A stretch of 64,000 nt of DNA from Corynebacterium freiburgense (GTDB lineage Bacteria > Actinomycetota > Actinomycetes > Mycobacteriales > Mycobacteriaceae), in assembly GCF_030408815.1 (NCBI RefSeq), contig NZ_CP047355.1, positions 1,550,001 through 1,614,000 of the forward strand, read 5' to 3'. Positions within the stretch are counted from its first letter, which is position 1, and every line of letters begins with the position of its first letter. The position numbers were made by a program, and so were the translations under genes. Below, piece after piece: positions 37,565 to 45,665 of the stretch. Below the pieces are notes generated by a model that was not told the origin of the DNA, did no database searches, and was given only the letters and a program-made list of their open reading frames with translations.

Positions 37565-39565
37565 TTAGCCAATATGTAGTGGGTCTATTTGCACTCGCAG
37601 TGGAAGCGTGTCTTTGCGTGTTGCCCGAGCCACTTGTGCGGCCCGCAGTGCTTTACCGAGTTTCATACCGTGTACCACTGGCACACGTACCAATACGCGC
37701 TGCGGAAAACCGAACTTTTGTTCGTCATACTCGCCGGGCAGGTGTACACCAAGCGGCAAATCCACCGGGCCCAAAATCTCTCCACCTTCGGGTAATTCTA
37801 TAAGTTCAAGAAAGTGATCGAGCGTTTTTCCCGGCGCATCAATAGCTGCCATTCGAACAGCTGGTGGAAAATCCACTTCACGGCGTTCCGCAAGTTCAAA
37901 AGCTGCAGCCTGCACCATATCCCAACGAATCAGCGATTGCACAACACTTAAGCCAGGATTTGCCATAATAACCACATCCCCGCCACGATGTACCAGAGTG
38001 GCCGCTGCTGCCCATTTGGCCAGGGTATCCTCTGTTGCTCGAAGATCTTGTCTGCCCAATAGTGCCCATGTATCCAGTAACAATAAGGCGCCATAGCGCC
38101 CCTTGGGCTCCGCACCCGGAGTGGCAACAACGAGCTGTGGGCCGTCGCCAATTGAATCGATAATATGTGCACCTCCAGAGGTAACTACTTTTACCCCGGG
38201 AAACGCTCTTCCTAATTCTTCGGCCGTGCGCCCGGCACCTAATACAACAGCGCGTAGTTTTACCGAGCCACATTCCCCACAGCGGTGCCGTAACGAAGGG
38301 CGCCCGCACCAGCGACACGTTGGTACTGCAGCTTCCCCACCAGTAGGTAAACCAAGTGGCCCATTGCAGTGTCTACACCTAGCCGGGGCTCTACAATTTC
38401 CGCAAGCTAAGGTAGGCACATACCCTTTACGCGGAACCTGAACGAGAACTGGCTCGCCTCTACCGAAAGCCTCGCGAACCGCCTGGAAAGCAATTTGCGG
38501 CAAGCGAGCACTACCAGCGCGCGGGTCACGCTCCAATGCAAAGTCCGAATCACCCGCCGCACGAATATGCGGCATACGTGTTCGAATCACATCGCGAGGT
38601 GCCACCAAATTATGCAACCAGCCCTGCTCAACCATTAATTGAGTCTCTGCGGTGCGGGAATGTCCACCAATAATCAATGCGCATTGCTGTTTAGCACTAC
38701 GCATTGTAAGCACTTCGCGCGCATGTACATACGGCGCACGGGGATCGCATAGGTTTTCGTCCCCATCGTGCAGCACCACAGCCAACCGAAGATTCTGCAC
38801 AGGGGCAAATGCAGCACTACGCGTGCCAATGACCAATCGGCCTTGCCCATGCAATACAGAAAGGAATCTGCGATACCGAGCCTGCGGCCCCAATGCAGAC
38901 CCTAAAACGGTAATCTGCTTGGCGGAAACCCATTGTTTACATGCTGTTTCTAGAGCATCAACATCCCGTTGATCCGGGACCACAATCAATGCGCCGCCAC
39001 CATCAATCACCGTTTTTATTGCAAGCGCCGCTAATGCCGTAGCCCAATCCTCACCGGGCGCTATTTGCCAAGCCGCACGTGCCTTTGCCCCAGCGAGCAC
39101 GGCGTCGACAAATGACTGTCCGAATGCATACGAAGACCACTGCGAAAGGTCTGGCTCTTCTGCCTCACCCAACTCTGCCCACGGTGTCCGCGTATCCGCA
39201 TGCTCAGCCTGTGCATGGCGAGCTGGAATAGCAGAACGAATTAAATCACTACGCACCCCCGCATATCGTTCACATAACGCATCAATTAATTCACGTGTTT
39301 GGAGGGGATACACAACATCTGGAGAAATCACCCGCTCGATCCAGGATAATTTTCCATCATGCTCTGAATAAGATGAGCGAGACACCACTAATGCATCCAC
39401 AAGCCGTCCACCAAATCGAATACGCACACGAACACCCGGTTGCACCTCGTCATGATGCTTGGCGTCGATTTGATAATCAAAGTAGCGATCAAGCTGCGGC
39501 AACCCCAACAGCGGCAAAACCTGCGCGATTGGCACTTCAGGCGCAAGGACCCGGGCAGTCGACAT
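37565..39565 (-). CDS. priA: Primosomal protein N' (PriA), actinobacterial type lacking helicase motifs
   Basis: 666 residues from the ATG at 39565; the open frame extends 33 codons upstream without support. The 3'-DNA-binding and winged-helix N-terminus (FDYQIDAKHHDEVQPGVRVR, IRFGGRLVDALVV) and the two zinc-binding cysteine clusters (LACGNCRAPARCRHCNGP, CRWCGRPSLRHRCGEC) are kept. Where other PriA proteins have the Walker A GxTGSGKT, the sequence is IAPGEDWATALAALAIKTV, and DEEH is replaced by HDGDENL. It is therefore likely to load the replisome without ATP-driven unwinding, as suggested for other actinobacteria. Confidence 0.9.
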   Translation of the reverse strand: MSTARVLAPEVPIAQVLPLLGLPQLDRYFDYQIDAKHHDEVQPGVRVRIRFGGRLVDALVVSRSSYSEHDGKLSWIERVISPDVVYPLQTRELIDALCERYAGVRSDLIRSAIPARHAQAEHADTRTPWAELGEAEEPDLSQWSSYAFGQSFVDAVLAGAKARAAWQIAPGEDWATALAALAIKTVIDGGGALIVVPDQRDVDALETACKQWVSAKQITVLGSALGPQARYRRFLSVLHGQGRLVIGTRSAAFAPVQNLRLAVVLHDGDENLCDPRAPYVHAREVLTMRSAKQQCALIIGGHSRTAETQLMVEQGWLHNLVAPRDVIRTRMPHIRAAGDSDFALERDPRAGSARLPQIAFQAVREAFGRGEPVLVQVPRKGYVPTLACGNCRAPARCRHCNGPLGLPTGGEAAVPTCRWCGRPSLRHRCGECGSVKLRAVVLGAGRTAEELGRAFPGVKVVTSGGAHIIDSIGDGPQLVVATPGAEPKGRYGALLLLDTWALLGRQDLRATEDTLAKWAAAATLVHRGGDVVIMANPGLSVVQSLIRWDMVQAAAFELAERREVDFPPAVRMAAIDAPGKTLDHFLELIELPEGGEILGPVDLPLGVHLPGEYDEQKFGFPQRVLVRVPVVHGMKLGKALRAAQVARATRKDTLPLRVQIDPLHIG

Positions 39566-39906
39566 ACTGGTGAATTCTACAGATGAAGCCGAGCAAGCGC
39601 CCGCGTACACAACCCAGATCAATGCCCAAAAGTAACCGATGATTCCGCAATGCCCGCAGCGCAATCATCGAAATCATTCTCGTGGCAAAATAAATCGCAA
39701 TAAATTATCCCGAGCAAGTATTTGCTTTCCAATATCGCCACAGTCACGACAACCGACGCTGGCAACCATGCAAAACTCGATACCTACACTTCAGCTCCAA
39801 AATATTTTCGATGTGATAATTTGGCTGGAAACCCCGCCCTAGCAAGACACAAAAGAAAAAGCTATCGATGCTCTGAAAATAAGTAGAATTTTAAATGGAG
39901 TTAACA
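39566..39906. other. 340-bp boundary between priA and the island
   Basis: It holds the promoter region of priA on the minus strand and the leader of the dehydrogenase gene on the plus strand. No gene is seen. Sequence becomes AT-rich from about 39650 onward. Confidence 0.45.
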
Positions 39907-40689
39907 ATGGATTTGCAGTTAGCGAATAAGCATTTTGTAATAAGCGGCATATCAAAAGGTATTGGGCGGAGTGTCGCATTCGAAATAATGCAAGAGGGTG
40001 GCTTTGCACACGGAATTTCGCGCAATGAAGATGATCTTAAGAAATTCGGCATGGAATGCGAATCTTTATTTGCTAGAACTCAGTATCTCAGCAGTGCGGA
40101 TATACGGGACCGGGCAAGTTTAAAAGAATCACTAGATTACATTGGTGATTTGAGTGGCGGAATTCATGGAATAGTTCATTGCGCAGGATTTGGTAGTCGA
40201 GGTAGGATTTTGGATTTTTCAATAAAAGATTGGGAAGAACAATTCCAAGTAAAAGTTTTAGGCCTCTTGAATATGTTAGAGTTTTCGTTGCCCTGGTTTA
40301 AAGAAGATTCGATTGGCAAGGTAGTAATCTTAAACGGTATCACCGCCAATAAGCCAGAGTTTGAGATGGCTGCTGTAAGTGCATGTCGTGCTAGTGTATC
40401 TAACCTCGCCAAGTCTTTAGCGCATGATTTAGCACCAAAGGCAACTGTTAACGTAATTAACCTAGGGCCGATAATAACAAGCAGGCAACTTGACCAATGG
40501 AAACGTTCTGGTTCTAAAATACCCTTTGAAGATTGGCTATCATGGGAGACTAAACGACGGGGAGTTCTACTTAATCGCTTTGGGCGTCCCGAAGAAGTTG
40601 CTGCGCTCGCTGCTTATTTGTTATCTCCACTAAGTAATTATATGACTGGAAGCTTTATTAGTTTTGATGGGGGGATTAGTGTTTCGTAA
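39907..40689 (+). CDS. Atypical short-chain dehydrogenase/reductase without the YxxxK pair
   Basis: 260 residues from the second ATG at 39907, which has GGAG six bases upstream; an ATG at 39895 is in frame. The nucleotide-binding motif SGISKGIGRSVAFEI and the HCAG motif in GIVHCAGFGSRG are intact. At the catalytic site, where most relatives have AAYSASKAAV, this protein reads AAVSACRASV, so Tyr is Val and Lys is Arg. The serine region reads LNGITANKPEF, also unlike the normal ISS. The late PG motif is LGPIITSRQLD and the end is GSFISFDGG. It may bind NAD(P) without normal chemistry, or belong to a divergent group. The AT-rich composition differs from its neighbours. Confidence 0.8.
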   Translation: MDLQLANKHFVISGISKGIGRSVAFEIMQEGGFAHGISRNEDDLKKFGMECESLFARTQYLSSADIRDRASLKESLDYIGDLSGGIHGIVHCAGFGSRGRILDFSIKDWEEQFQVKVLGLLNMLEFSLPWFKEDSIGKVVILNGITANKPEFEMAAVSACRASVSNLAKSLAHDLAPKATVNVINLGPIITSRQLDQWKRSGSKIPFEDWLSWETKRRGVLLNRFGRPEEVAALAAYLLSPLSNYMTGSFISFDGGISVS

Positions 40690-40923
40690 TCAGTGTAGTA
40701 CTTTTATTTGCGCAAAATAGATCAAAAGAAGAGCATTCAGGCTTCCAGCGAAGCACAACTGAGGGTGAAACTAAAAATATTTTCCTGGTGAGTATCGTCT
40801 TTGGAATTTCGAGCAAATTAGAGGATAAATTCGCGTGAAGGTTTAGATGCCGTAAGGTCACGCGTTCTCGTTTCTTATCCGCCTTTTAATGAATTACATT
40901 TACCTTAGGGAACTTTTATAATT

Positions 40924-41117
40924 CTGGAATAGCAGACCGAATTAAGTCACTACGCACCCTGCATATCGCTGGCATAACGTATCCACAAGCCGTCCACCAA
41001 ATCGAATACGCACACGAACACCCGGTTGCACCTCGTCATGGCTTGGCGTCGATTTGATAATCAAAGTGGCGATCAAGCTGTGGCACCCCCAAAGCGGCGA
41101 AACCTGCACGATTGACA
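40924..41117 (-). pseudogene. Degenerate partial copy of the priA 5' region
   Basis: This stretch matches priA 39223-39533 in the same orientation. 40924-40978 aligns with 39223-39279, and 40981-41112 with 39395-39533, so about 110 bases are missing in between. About 59 bases around 40981-41039 are identical. The frame still reads HDEVQPGVRVRIRFGGRLVD but has no start or proper ends. Small indels show it is not under selection. Confidence 0.9.
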
Positions 41118-41140
41118 CATTCACTTTGCAGCCATAGACT

Positions 41141-41169
41141 GTGAATGAATAAAAGAAATATTCATTCAC
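41141..41169. promoter_or_regulatory. Perfect 29-bp palindromic TetR operator
   Basis: GTGAATGAAT, a 9-base spacer and ATTCATTCAC. It ends 21 bases before the GTG of the cytochrome-b5-like gene, over the expected promoter. TGAATGAAT half-sites with this geometry suit the TetR protein encoded two genes on. Confidence 0.85.
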
Positions 41170-41190
41170 GACGGATCGGAGAAAGGCACA

Positions 41191-41583
41191 GTGAAGAAAA
41201 TGCTGTTTTGGGTCATTGCAATCACAGTTGCACTCGTTGTACTCATTGGAGGATTTTTCCTGCTAGCACCGATGCTTTCACCTGGTGAACACGTTGGAGA
41301 CAGAACAAAATTAGAGCGAGTGTTCAATGATGATGAGCAACGAATCATCGCCTCAAACAAGCTCACTAGCGATGAACTCGCTGAATATAATGGAGAGGAT
41401 GGAAAACCAGCTTATGTAGCGATAGATAGCGTGGTCTATGACGTATCAAATATCCCTTCCTGGGCACGCGGAAAACATCATGGAGTGCCAGCCGGCACCG
41501 ATGCCACAGAAAAATTCGTACAATCGAACCACCAAAAGCAAACACTGCAAAATATGAAGGTAGTGGGCTCTATTGACCCGTAG
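41191..41583 (+). CDS. Membrane-anchored cytochrome b5-like heme-binding domain protein
   Basis: 130 residues from a GTG with AAAGG five bases upstream. An N-terminal membrane helix (about residues 4-27) is followed by a linker and, from about residue 57, a cytochrome-b5-type domain: LTSDELAEYNGEDGKPAYVA, then DSVVYDVSNIPSWARGKHHG and AGTDATEKF, ending LQNMKVVG. The His in GKHHGV and a second in SNHQKQ could be heme ligands. The domain probably faces outward. It shares an operon with the TetR gene 4 bases later. Confidence 0.82.
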   Translation: MKKMLFWVIAITVALVVLIGGFFLLAPMLSPGEHVGDRTKLERVFNDDEQRIIASNKLTSDELAEYNGEDGKPAYVAIDSVVYDVSNIPSWARGKHHGVPAGTDATEKFVQSNHQKQTLQNMKVVGSIDP

Positions 41584-41587
41584 TACG

Positions 41588-42148
41588 ATGATTCGCATGG
41601 CGGACGCAAAACAAAATCTGCTAGATGCAGCACGATCTGTGTTTTTACTCCATGGTTATAAGAAAACCTCAGTAGCCGACATCGCTGCCGCAGCAAACCT
41701 TGCTGTAGGCAGCGTCTACAAATTCTACCCATCCAAAAAAGAGCTTTTTATAGACGTCTACCTTGCCGAAAATGCCAAAATAAAACGCGAGCTCATCCAG
41801 TCCATCAATTGGGAAAATCCTCGGCACAGCTTTCCAGAATTTTTACAACAAATCACCAAGATAACTACACAAAATAAAATCCTCCAAGCCTGGAATGAAC
41901 CAAATTTCGGCCCGGAACTTCATGAAAAGTGCGCCCAACAACTACAAACCTCGGAATTCGGACAGTTCCTACGCCTACAAACCGACATTTGGCGGCAGCA
42001 AGGACTCCTCCCCGAGCAATACTCAGTCGATTTTTTGGAACGTGTGCTCGATGCTGCCCACCAAATCGATTTTACTTTTCAGATCGATACAGAAATGAAG
42101 TCTTTCATTCTAGCCGCAATTATAGAGAAGCTATTTACAGAAAATTAG
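41588..42148 (+). CDS. TetR/AcrR family transcriptional regulator
   Basis: 186 residues from the ATG at 41588 (41597 also possible; no clear ribosome site, so translation may be coupled to the preceding gene). The helix-turn-helix spans about residues 8-52: AARSVFLLHGYKKTSVADIA and AAANLAVGSVYKFYPSKKEL. The C-terminal part is helical and ligand-binding. It likely represses the two-gene operon from the palindrome at 41141-41169. Confidence 0.9.
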   Translation: MIRMADAKQNLLDAARSVFLLHGYKKTSVADIAAAANLAVGSVYKFYPSKKELFIDVYLAENAKIKRELIQSINWENPRHSFPEFLQQITKITTQNKILQAWNEPNFGPELHEKCAQQLQTSEFGQFLRLQTDIWRQQGLLPEQYSVDFLERVLDAAHQIDFTFQIDTEMKSFILAAIIEKLFTEN

Positions 42149-42158
42149 CGGCTTGGCG

Positions 42159-42425
42159 CTATGTTTTGAAAGCGAATTTGTGGTTCTGCATTGCACGAAG
42201 CGTTGTTATAGAAATCGCCAATGCCACAATACATACTGAAGTGACCAGCCCGAGCAGATTTTTATTTTCCACCACAGCCATAAGTATTGCAAACCCAATA
42301 ACAGTAACCGTTACCAGTACTGATACCACTAAACCTCGCAATAGTCTGTGATCTATCCGCGCCACTAGGAACGGCATAATAAACGACAGTGAAATGGCGG
42401 GCATGAGCAACAATAACGCGAGCAT
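42159..42425 (-). CDS. Small uncharacterised membrane protein
   Basis: 88 residues from the ATG at 42425, with GGAGAG five bases before it. A longer frame back to 42572 has no ribosome site and crosses an inverted repeat. Three hydrophobic helices are visible (LALLLLMPAISLSFIMPFLV, LVVSVLVTVTVIGFAILMAV, LLGLVTSVCIVALAISI). Convergent with the TetR gene. No family recognised. Confidence 0.55.
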   Translation of the reverse strand: MLALLLLMPAISLSFIMPFLVARIDHRLLRGLVVSVLVTVTVIGFAILMAVVENKNLLGLVTSVCIVALAISITTLRAMQNHKFAFKT

Positions 42426-42539
42426 ACCGGCTCTCCAATCCAGGCAAGCATAGAACCTATATTGGAAGCCACCTAGAGTATGCGCAATTTGTTTCACCGC
42501 GCCTAGTTCGCAGGGCACATCTCTAGGTGGACAAAATAA

Positions 42540-42644
42540 GTATGTGACGCAAACTAGGCACCAAATGCCCACTGTAGCAATACCAAATAGGAAAAGCTAT
42601 GGACGAGTTAAAACTCATAGGGAAAACCTGATTGCGTCACATAC
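42540..42644. repeat. 105-bp segment flanked by perfect 13-bp inverted repeats
   Basis: GTATGTGACGCAA (42540-42552) and TTGCGTCACATAC (42632-42644) bracket 79 bases. Inside is a smaller hairpin, CTATG..AGTT aa AACTCATAG, at about 42597-42620. It lies between the small membrane protein and the aminotransferase 3' end. No target-site duplication is seen. Confidence 0.75.
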
Positions 42645-42659
42645 ACACCCTTGCAGGCA

Positions 42660-43991
42660 CTAGCCAAGCGTAGCTTCAATTGCCGCTTCGATAATATCCA
42701 ATCCTTCCTCCAACTCGGCTTCGCTGATATTTAAAGGAGGAACCACATGCATACGATTGAAGTGGGTAAACGGCCACAACCCACGCTCTTTACATCCAGC
42801 AGCTAATGCCAGCATTGGCGCATTTTCCTCAGCACTTGGGTTAAATGGCACAAGCGGCTCACGTGTTGCCTTGTTTTTTACAAATTCAATGGCCCAGAAC
42901 ATGCCAACCCCACGCACTTCACCCACGCAATCAAACTTATCGGCGAGCGCTTCTAGGCGTGGTTTGATAATGCGATCCGCCAAATCATTTACATGCGCCA
43001 GCGTTTGTTCCTCTTCAAAGATCTTTAGGGTTTCAACGCCCGGTGCACATGCCAGTGAATGTCCCGAATACGTCAACCCACCGGGGAATGCCCGTGTGCC
43101 AAACGTGGCACGAATCGCATGCGAAATCACCACACCGCCAAGCGGCACATATCCAGAATTCACCCCTTTTGCGAAGGTAATCAAGTCCGGAACCACATTA
43201 AAGTGCTGATATGCAAAGAACGCTCCTGTGCGACCAAATCCAGCCATCACCTCATCAGCGATATACATAATGCCGTGGGCATCACAGAGTTTGCGCACAC
43301 CCTCTAAATACCCAGGTGGCGGAACCAAAATACCATTTGTTCCCACTACACTTTCAATAATAATTGCAGCAATAGTTTCCGGTCCTTCCAGCAGGATTTG
43401 CTGCTCTAGGTGTTTTAGTGCACGTTCGGATTCTTCCTCAGGTGTATTCGCGTAGAACATACTGCGATACAAATATGGCCCAAAGAAGTGCACCACGGAA
43501 GTGTCGCTAGGTTCATTGGCCCAGCGCCGTGGATCGCCGGTAAGGCTAATCGCAGTTGCGGTGGCACCGTGATAGGAGCGGTACATTGACATTACTTTTC
43601 GACGCCCCGTATGCAACCGCGCCATTCGCACAGCATGTTCAACCGCATCGGTGCCGCCATTGGTGAAAAACACATTGGCAAAATACTCATTTCCTACAGC
43701 ATCGATAATCCCCTGCGCAAGCTTTGATCGGGTTTCCTCGGCAAAACTTGGGGCTACTGTAGCCAGGCGATCAGCCTGGTCCTTTATCGCTTGAATCAGC
43801 CGCGGGTGCTGGTGCCCTAAATTTAGGTTCACCAATTGGGACGTAAAGTCAAGGTATTTATTGCCTTCATAATCCCAAAAGTAGCTACCCTCCCCTGACT
43901 GTACCGGCAGCGGCGCTATAAGATCCTGGGCCGACCATGAATGAAAAACATACGACCGATCCAGGTCTTGAATATCTGCATTTGTTGTCAT
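42660..43991 (-). CDS. Class III omega-aminotransferase, likely beta-alanine/beta-aminoisobutyrate aminotransferase
   Basis: 443 residues from the ATG at 43991 (a TTG at 44009 is possible). PLP enzyme of fold type I: NLGHQHPRLIQAIKDQAD, VFFTNGGTDAVEHAVRMARL, MYRSYHGATATA, the PLP aspartate in IADEVMAGFGRTG and the catalytic Lys in TFAKGVNSGYVPLGG. It would remove the amino group from beta-alanine or beta-aminoisobutyrate to give a semialdehyde. The dehydrogenase gene 21 bases upstream takes that product, which fixes the likely substrate. Confidence 0.88.
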   Translation of the reverse strand: MTTNADIQDLDRSYVFHSWSAQDLIAPLPVQSGEGSYFWDYEGNKYLDFTSQLVNLNLGHQHPRLIQAIKDQADRLATVAPSFAEETRSKLAQGIIDAVGNEYFANVFFTNGGTDAVEHAVRMARLHTGRRKVMSMYRSYHGATATAISLTGDPRRWANEPSDTSVVHFFGPYLYRSMFYANTPEEESERALKHLEQQILLEGPETIAAIIIESVVGTNGILVPPPGYLEGVRKLCDAHGIMYIADEVMAGFGRTGAFFAYQHFNVVPDLITFAKGVNSGYVPLGGVVISHAIRATFGTRAFPGGLTYSGHSLACAPGVETLKIFEEEQTLAHVNDLADRIIKPRLEALADKFDCVGEVRGVGMFWAIEFVKNKATREPLVPFNPSAEENAPMLALAAGCKERGLWPFTHFNRMHVVPPLNISEAELEEGLDIIEAAIEATLG

Positions 43992-44012
43992 ACTGTCCAA
44001 CTTTCTCAACGG

Positions 44013-45494
44013 TTAATGTGTGGGGAAACCCAGGTTTATTTGGGATTCATCTGGCAGCGGCCACCGGCTGGTCACCACTTTTCTGCGGGTATAAAAATTG
44101 AATGATTCGGGGCCATACATATGTGTGTCTCCAAATAATGAATTTTTCCAACCGCCAAATGAAAAGGCTCCAATTGGTACCGGTATCGGCACATTGATTC
44201 CGACCATACCCACTTCGATATTAAATTCGAATTCCCGAGCAGTTCGTCCATCACGAGTGAAAATCGCAGTCCCATTGGCATATGGATTTGCATTAATGAG
44301 TGACACAGCTTCATCGTAGGAATCAACGCGTACAATGGCCAGGACTGGACCGAAGATTTCTTCGTCATAACACGGCATGCCCGGCTTTACATGGTCAATG
44401 ATCGAAGGGCCAATAAAAAATCCCTGCGAATCACCAAAATCCCATGTACGTCCATCAATAAGTAACTTTCCGCCATGCTGTTCGGCTTCTGCAACAAACT
44501 TTGTAATTCGATCCAATGAATCCTTGGTAATTACCGGTCCCATTTCGGCATCTGGATCATTGAAAGCACCAACCCTAAGCTTGTGCGTTCGGGATACAAT
44601 CTTTTCCACTAACTCATCTGCAATATTTCCCACCGCCACAACTACGGAAATTGCCATGCATCGTTCGCCTGCGGATCCATAACCCGCAGAAACAGCGGCG
44701 TCTGCCGCGGCGTCGAGATCCGCATCCGGCATAACAACCATATGATTCTTTGCCCCGCCGAGTGCCTGTACGCGCTTTCCTTGTGCCGCAGCGCGCGTAT
44801 AGATCGCACGAGCTACAGGTGTAGAGCCAACAAAACTCACGGCACGAATTCGAGGTGAGTCTAAAAGTTGATCCACTGCCGCTTTGTCTCCGTGAACAAC
44901 ATTGAGCACACCAGGTGGCAAACCAGCTTCATGGAATGCCTCCGCAATCCAGTTTGCCGCCGAAGGATCACGTTCGCTGGGCTTTAAAATCACGGTATTC
45001 CCTGCAGCGATAGCGGTAGTAATCATCCATAGCGGCACCATTGCCGGAAAATTAAACGGCGTTATACATGCAACCACCCCGAGTGGTTGGCGGGTTTGGT
45101 GGACATCGATACCATGAGCAGCCTGCTCTAAGAATTCACCTTTCATATGGTGAAGCAGCCCCGCGCAAAACTCTACATTTTCTAGTCCACGGGTGATCTC
45201 TCCGGCAGCATCAGACAGCACTTTGCCATGCTCTTGCGAAATAACGGCAGCGAGTTCATCGGCTCGGGAGGTAATAATTTCACGAAGCCGAAACATAATA
45301 TTCGCGCGTTTAGCCATTCCGGTCGCTCGCCATGCTGGAAATGCTTGTTCTGCAGCATCAATGGCTTTTTCAAGTGTGCTTTCGCTGGCAAACCCAACAC
45401 GGCCAGTCTCCTCGCCCGTTGATGGATTCATTACCGTTCCGAATCGAGCGGAATCATCGACTGCTACTCCCCCAATAAAATGCGATACCAGCAT
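44013..45494 (-). CDS. mmsA: CoA-acylating methylmalonate/malonate-semialdehyde dehydrogenase
   Basis: 493 residues. The ATG has AAGGAGG seven bases upstream. Aldehyde dehydrogenase fold with ITPFNFPAMVPLWMITTAIA, ILKPSERDPSA, VSFVGSTPVARAIY and the catalytic Cys in GSAGERCMAISVVVAVG near residue 279. These are the signatures of the MmsA group, which uses CoA and releases CO2. It makes acetyl-CoA or propionyl-CoA from malonate or methylmalonate semialdehyde. It forms an operon with the aminotransferase and is divergent from the PucR gene. Confidence 0.93.
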   Translation of the reverse strand: MLVSHFIGGVAVDDSARFGTVMNPSTGEETGRVGFASESTLEKAIDAAEQAFPAWRATGMAKRANIMFRLREIITSRADELAAVISQEHGKVLSDAAGEITRGLENVEFCAGLLHHMKGEFLEQAAHGIDVHQTRQPLGVVACITPFNFPAMVPLWMITTAIAAGNTVILKPSERDPSAANWIAEAFHEAGLPPGVLNVVHGDKAAVDQLLDSPRIRAVSFVGSTPVARAIYTRAAAQGKRVQALGGAKNHMVVMPDADLDAAADAAVSAGYGSAGERCMAISVVVAVGNIADELVEKIVSRTHKLRVGAFNDPDAEMGPVITKDSLDRITKFVAEAEQHGGKLLIDGRTWDFGDSQGFFIGPSIIDHVKPGMPCYDEEIFGPVLAIVRVDSYDEAVSLINANPYANGTAIFTRDGRTAREFEFNIEVGMVGINVPIPVPIGAFSFGGWKNSLFGDTHMYGPESFNFYTRRKVVTSRWPLPDESQINLGFPTH

Positions 45495-45665
45495 ATGGAA
45501 ACCTCCTTAAACGCGGTGTTTATACCTCATCAATGCTAGGTCTCGTACTCAGGCAACAATAGGCGCGTTGTGTCGCTCAGCTTATGGAAAGTGGACATAG
45601 TGTTAACCAACCTTCCTGGTAGTCTGGTGGCCAGCAATCGTTCTACGGCTAAGGAGGATTGATCT

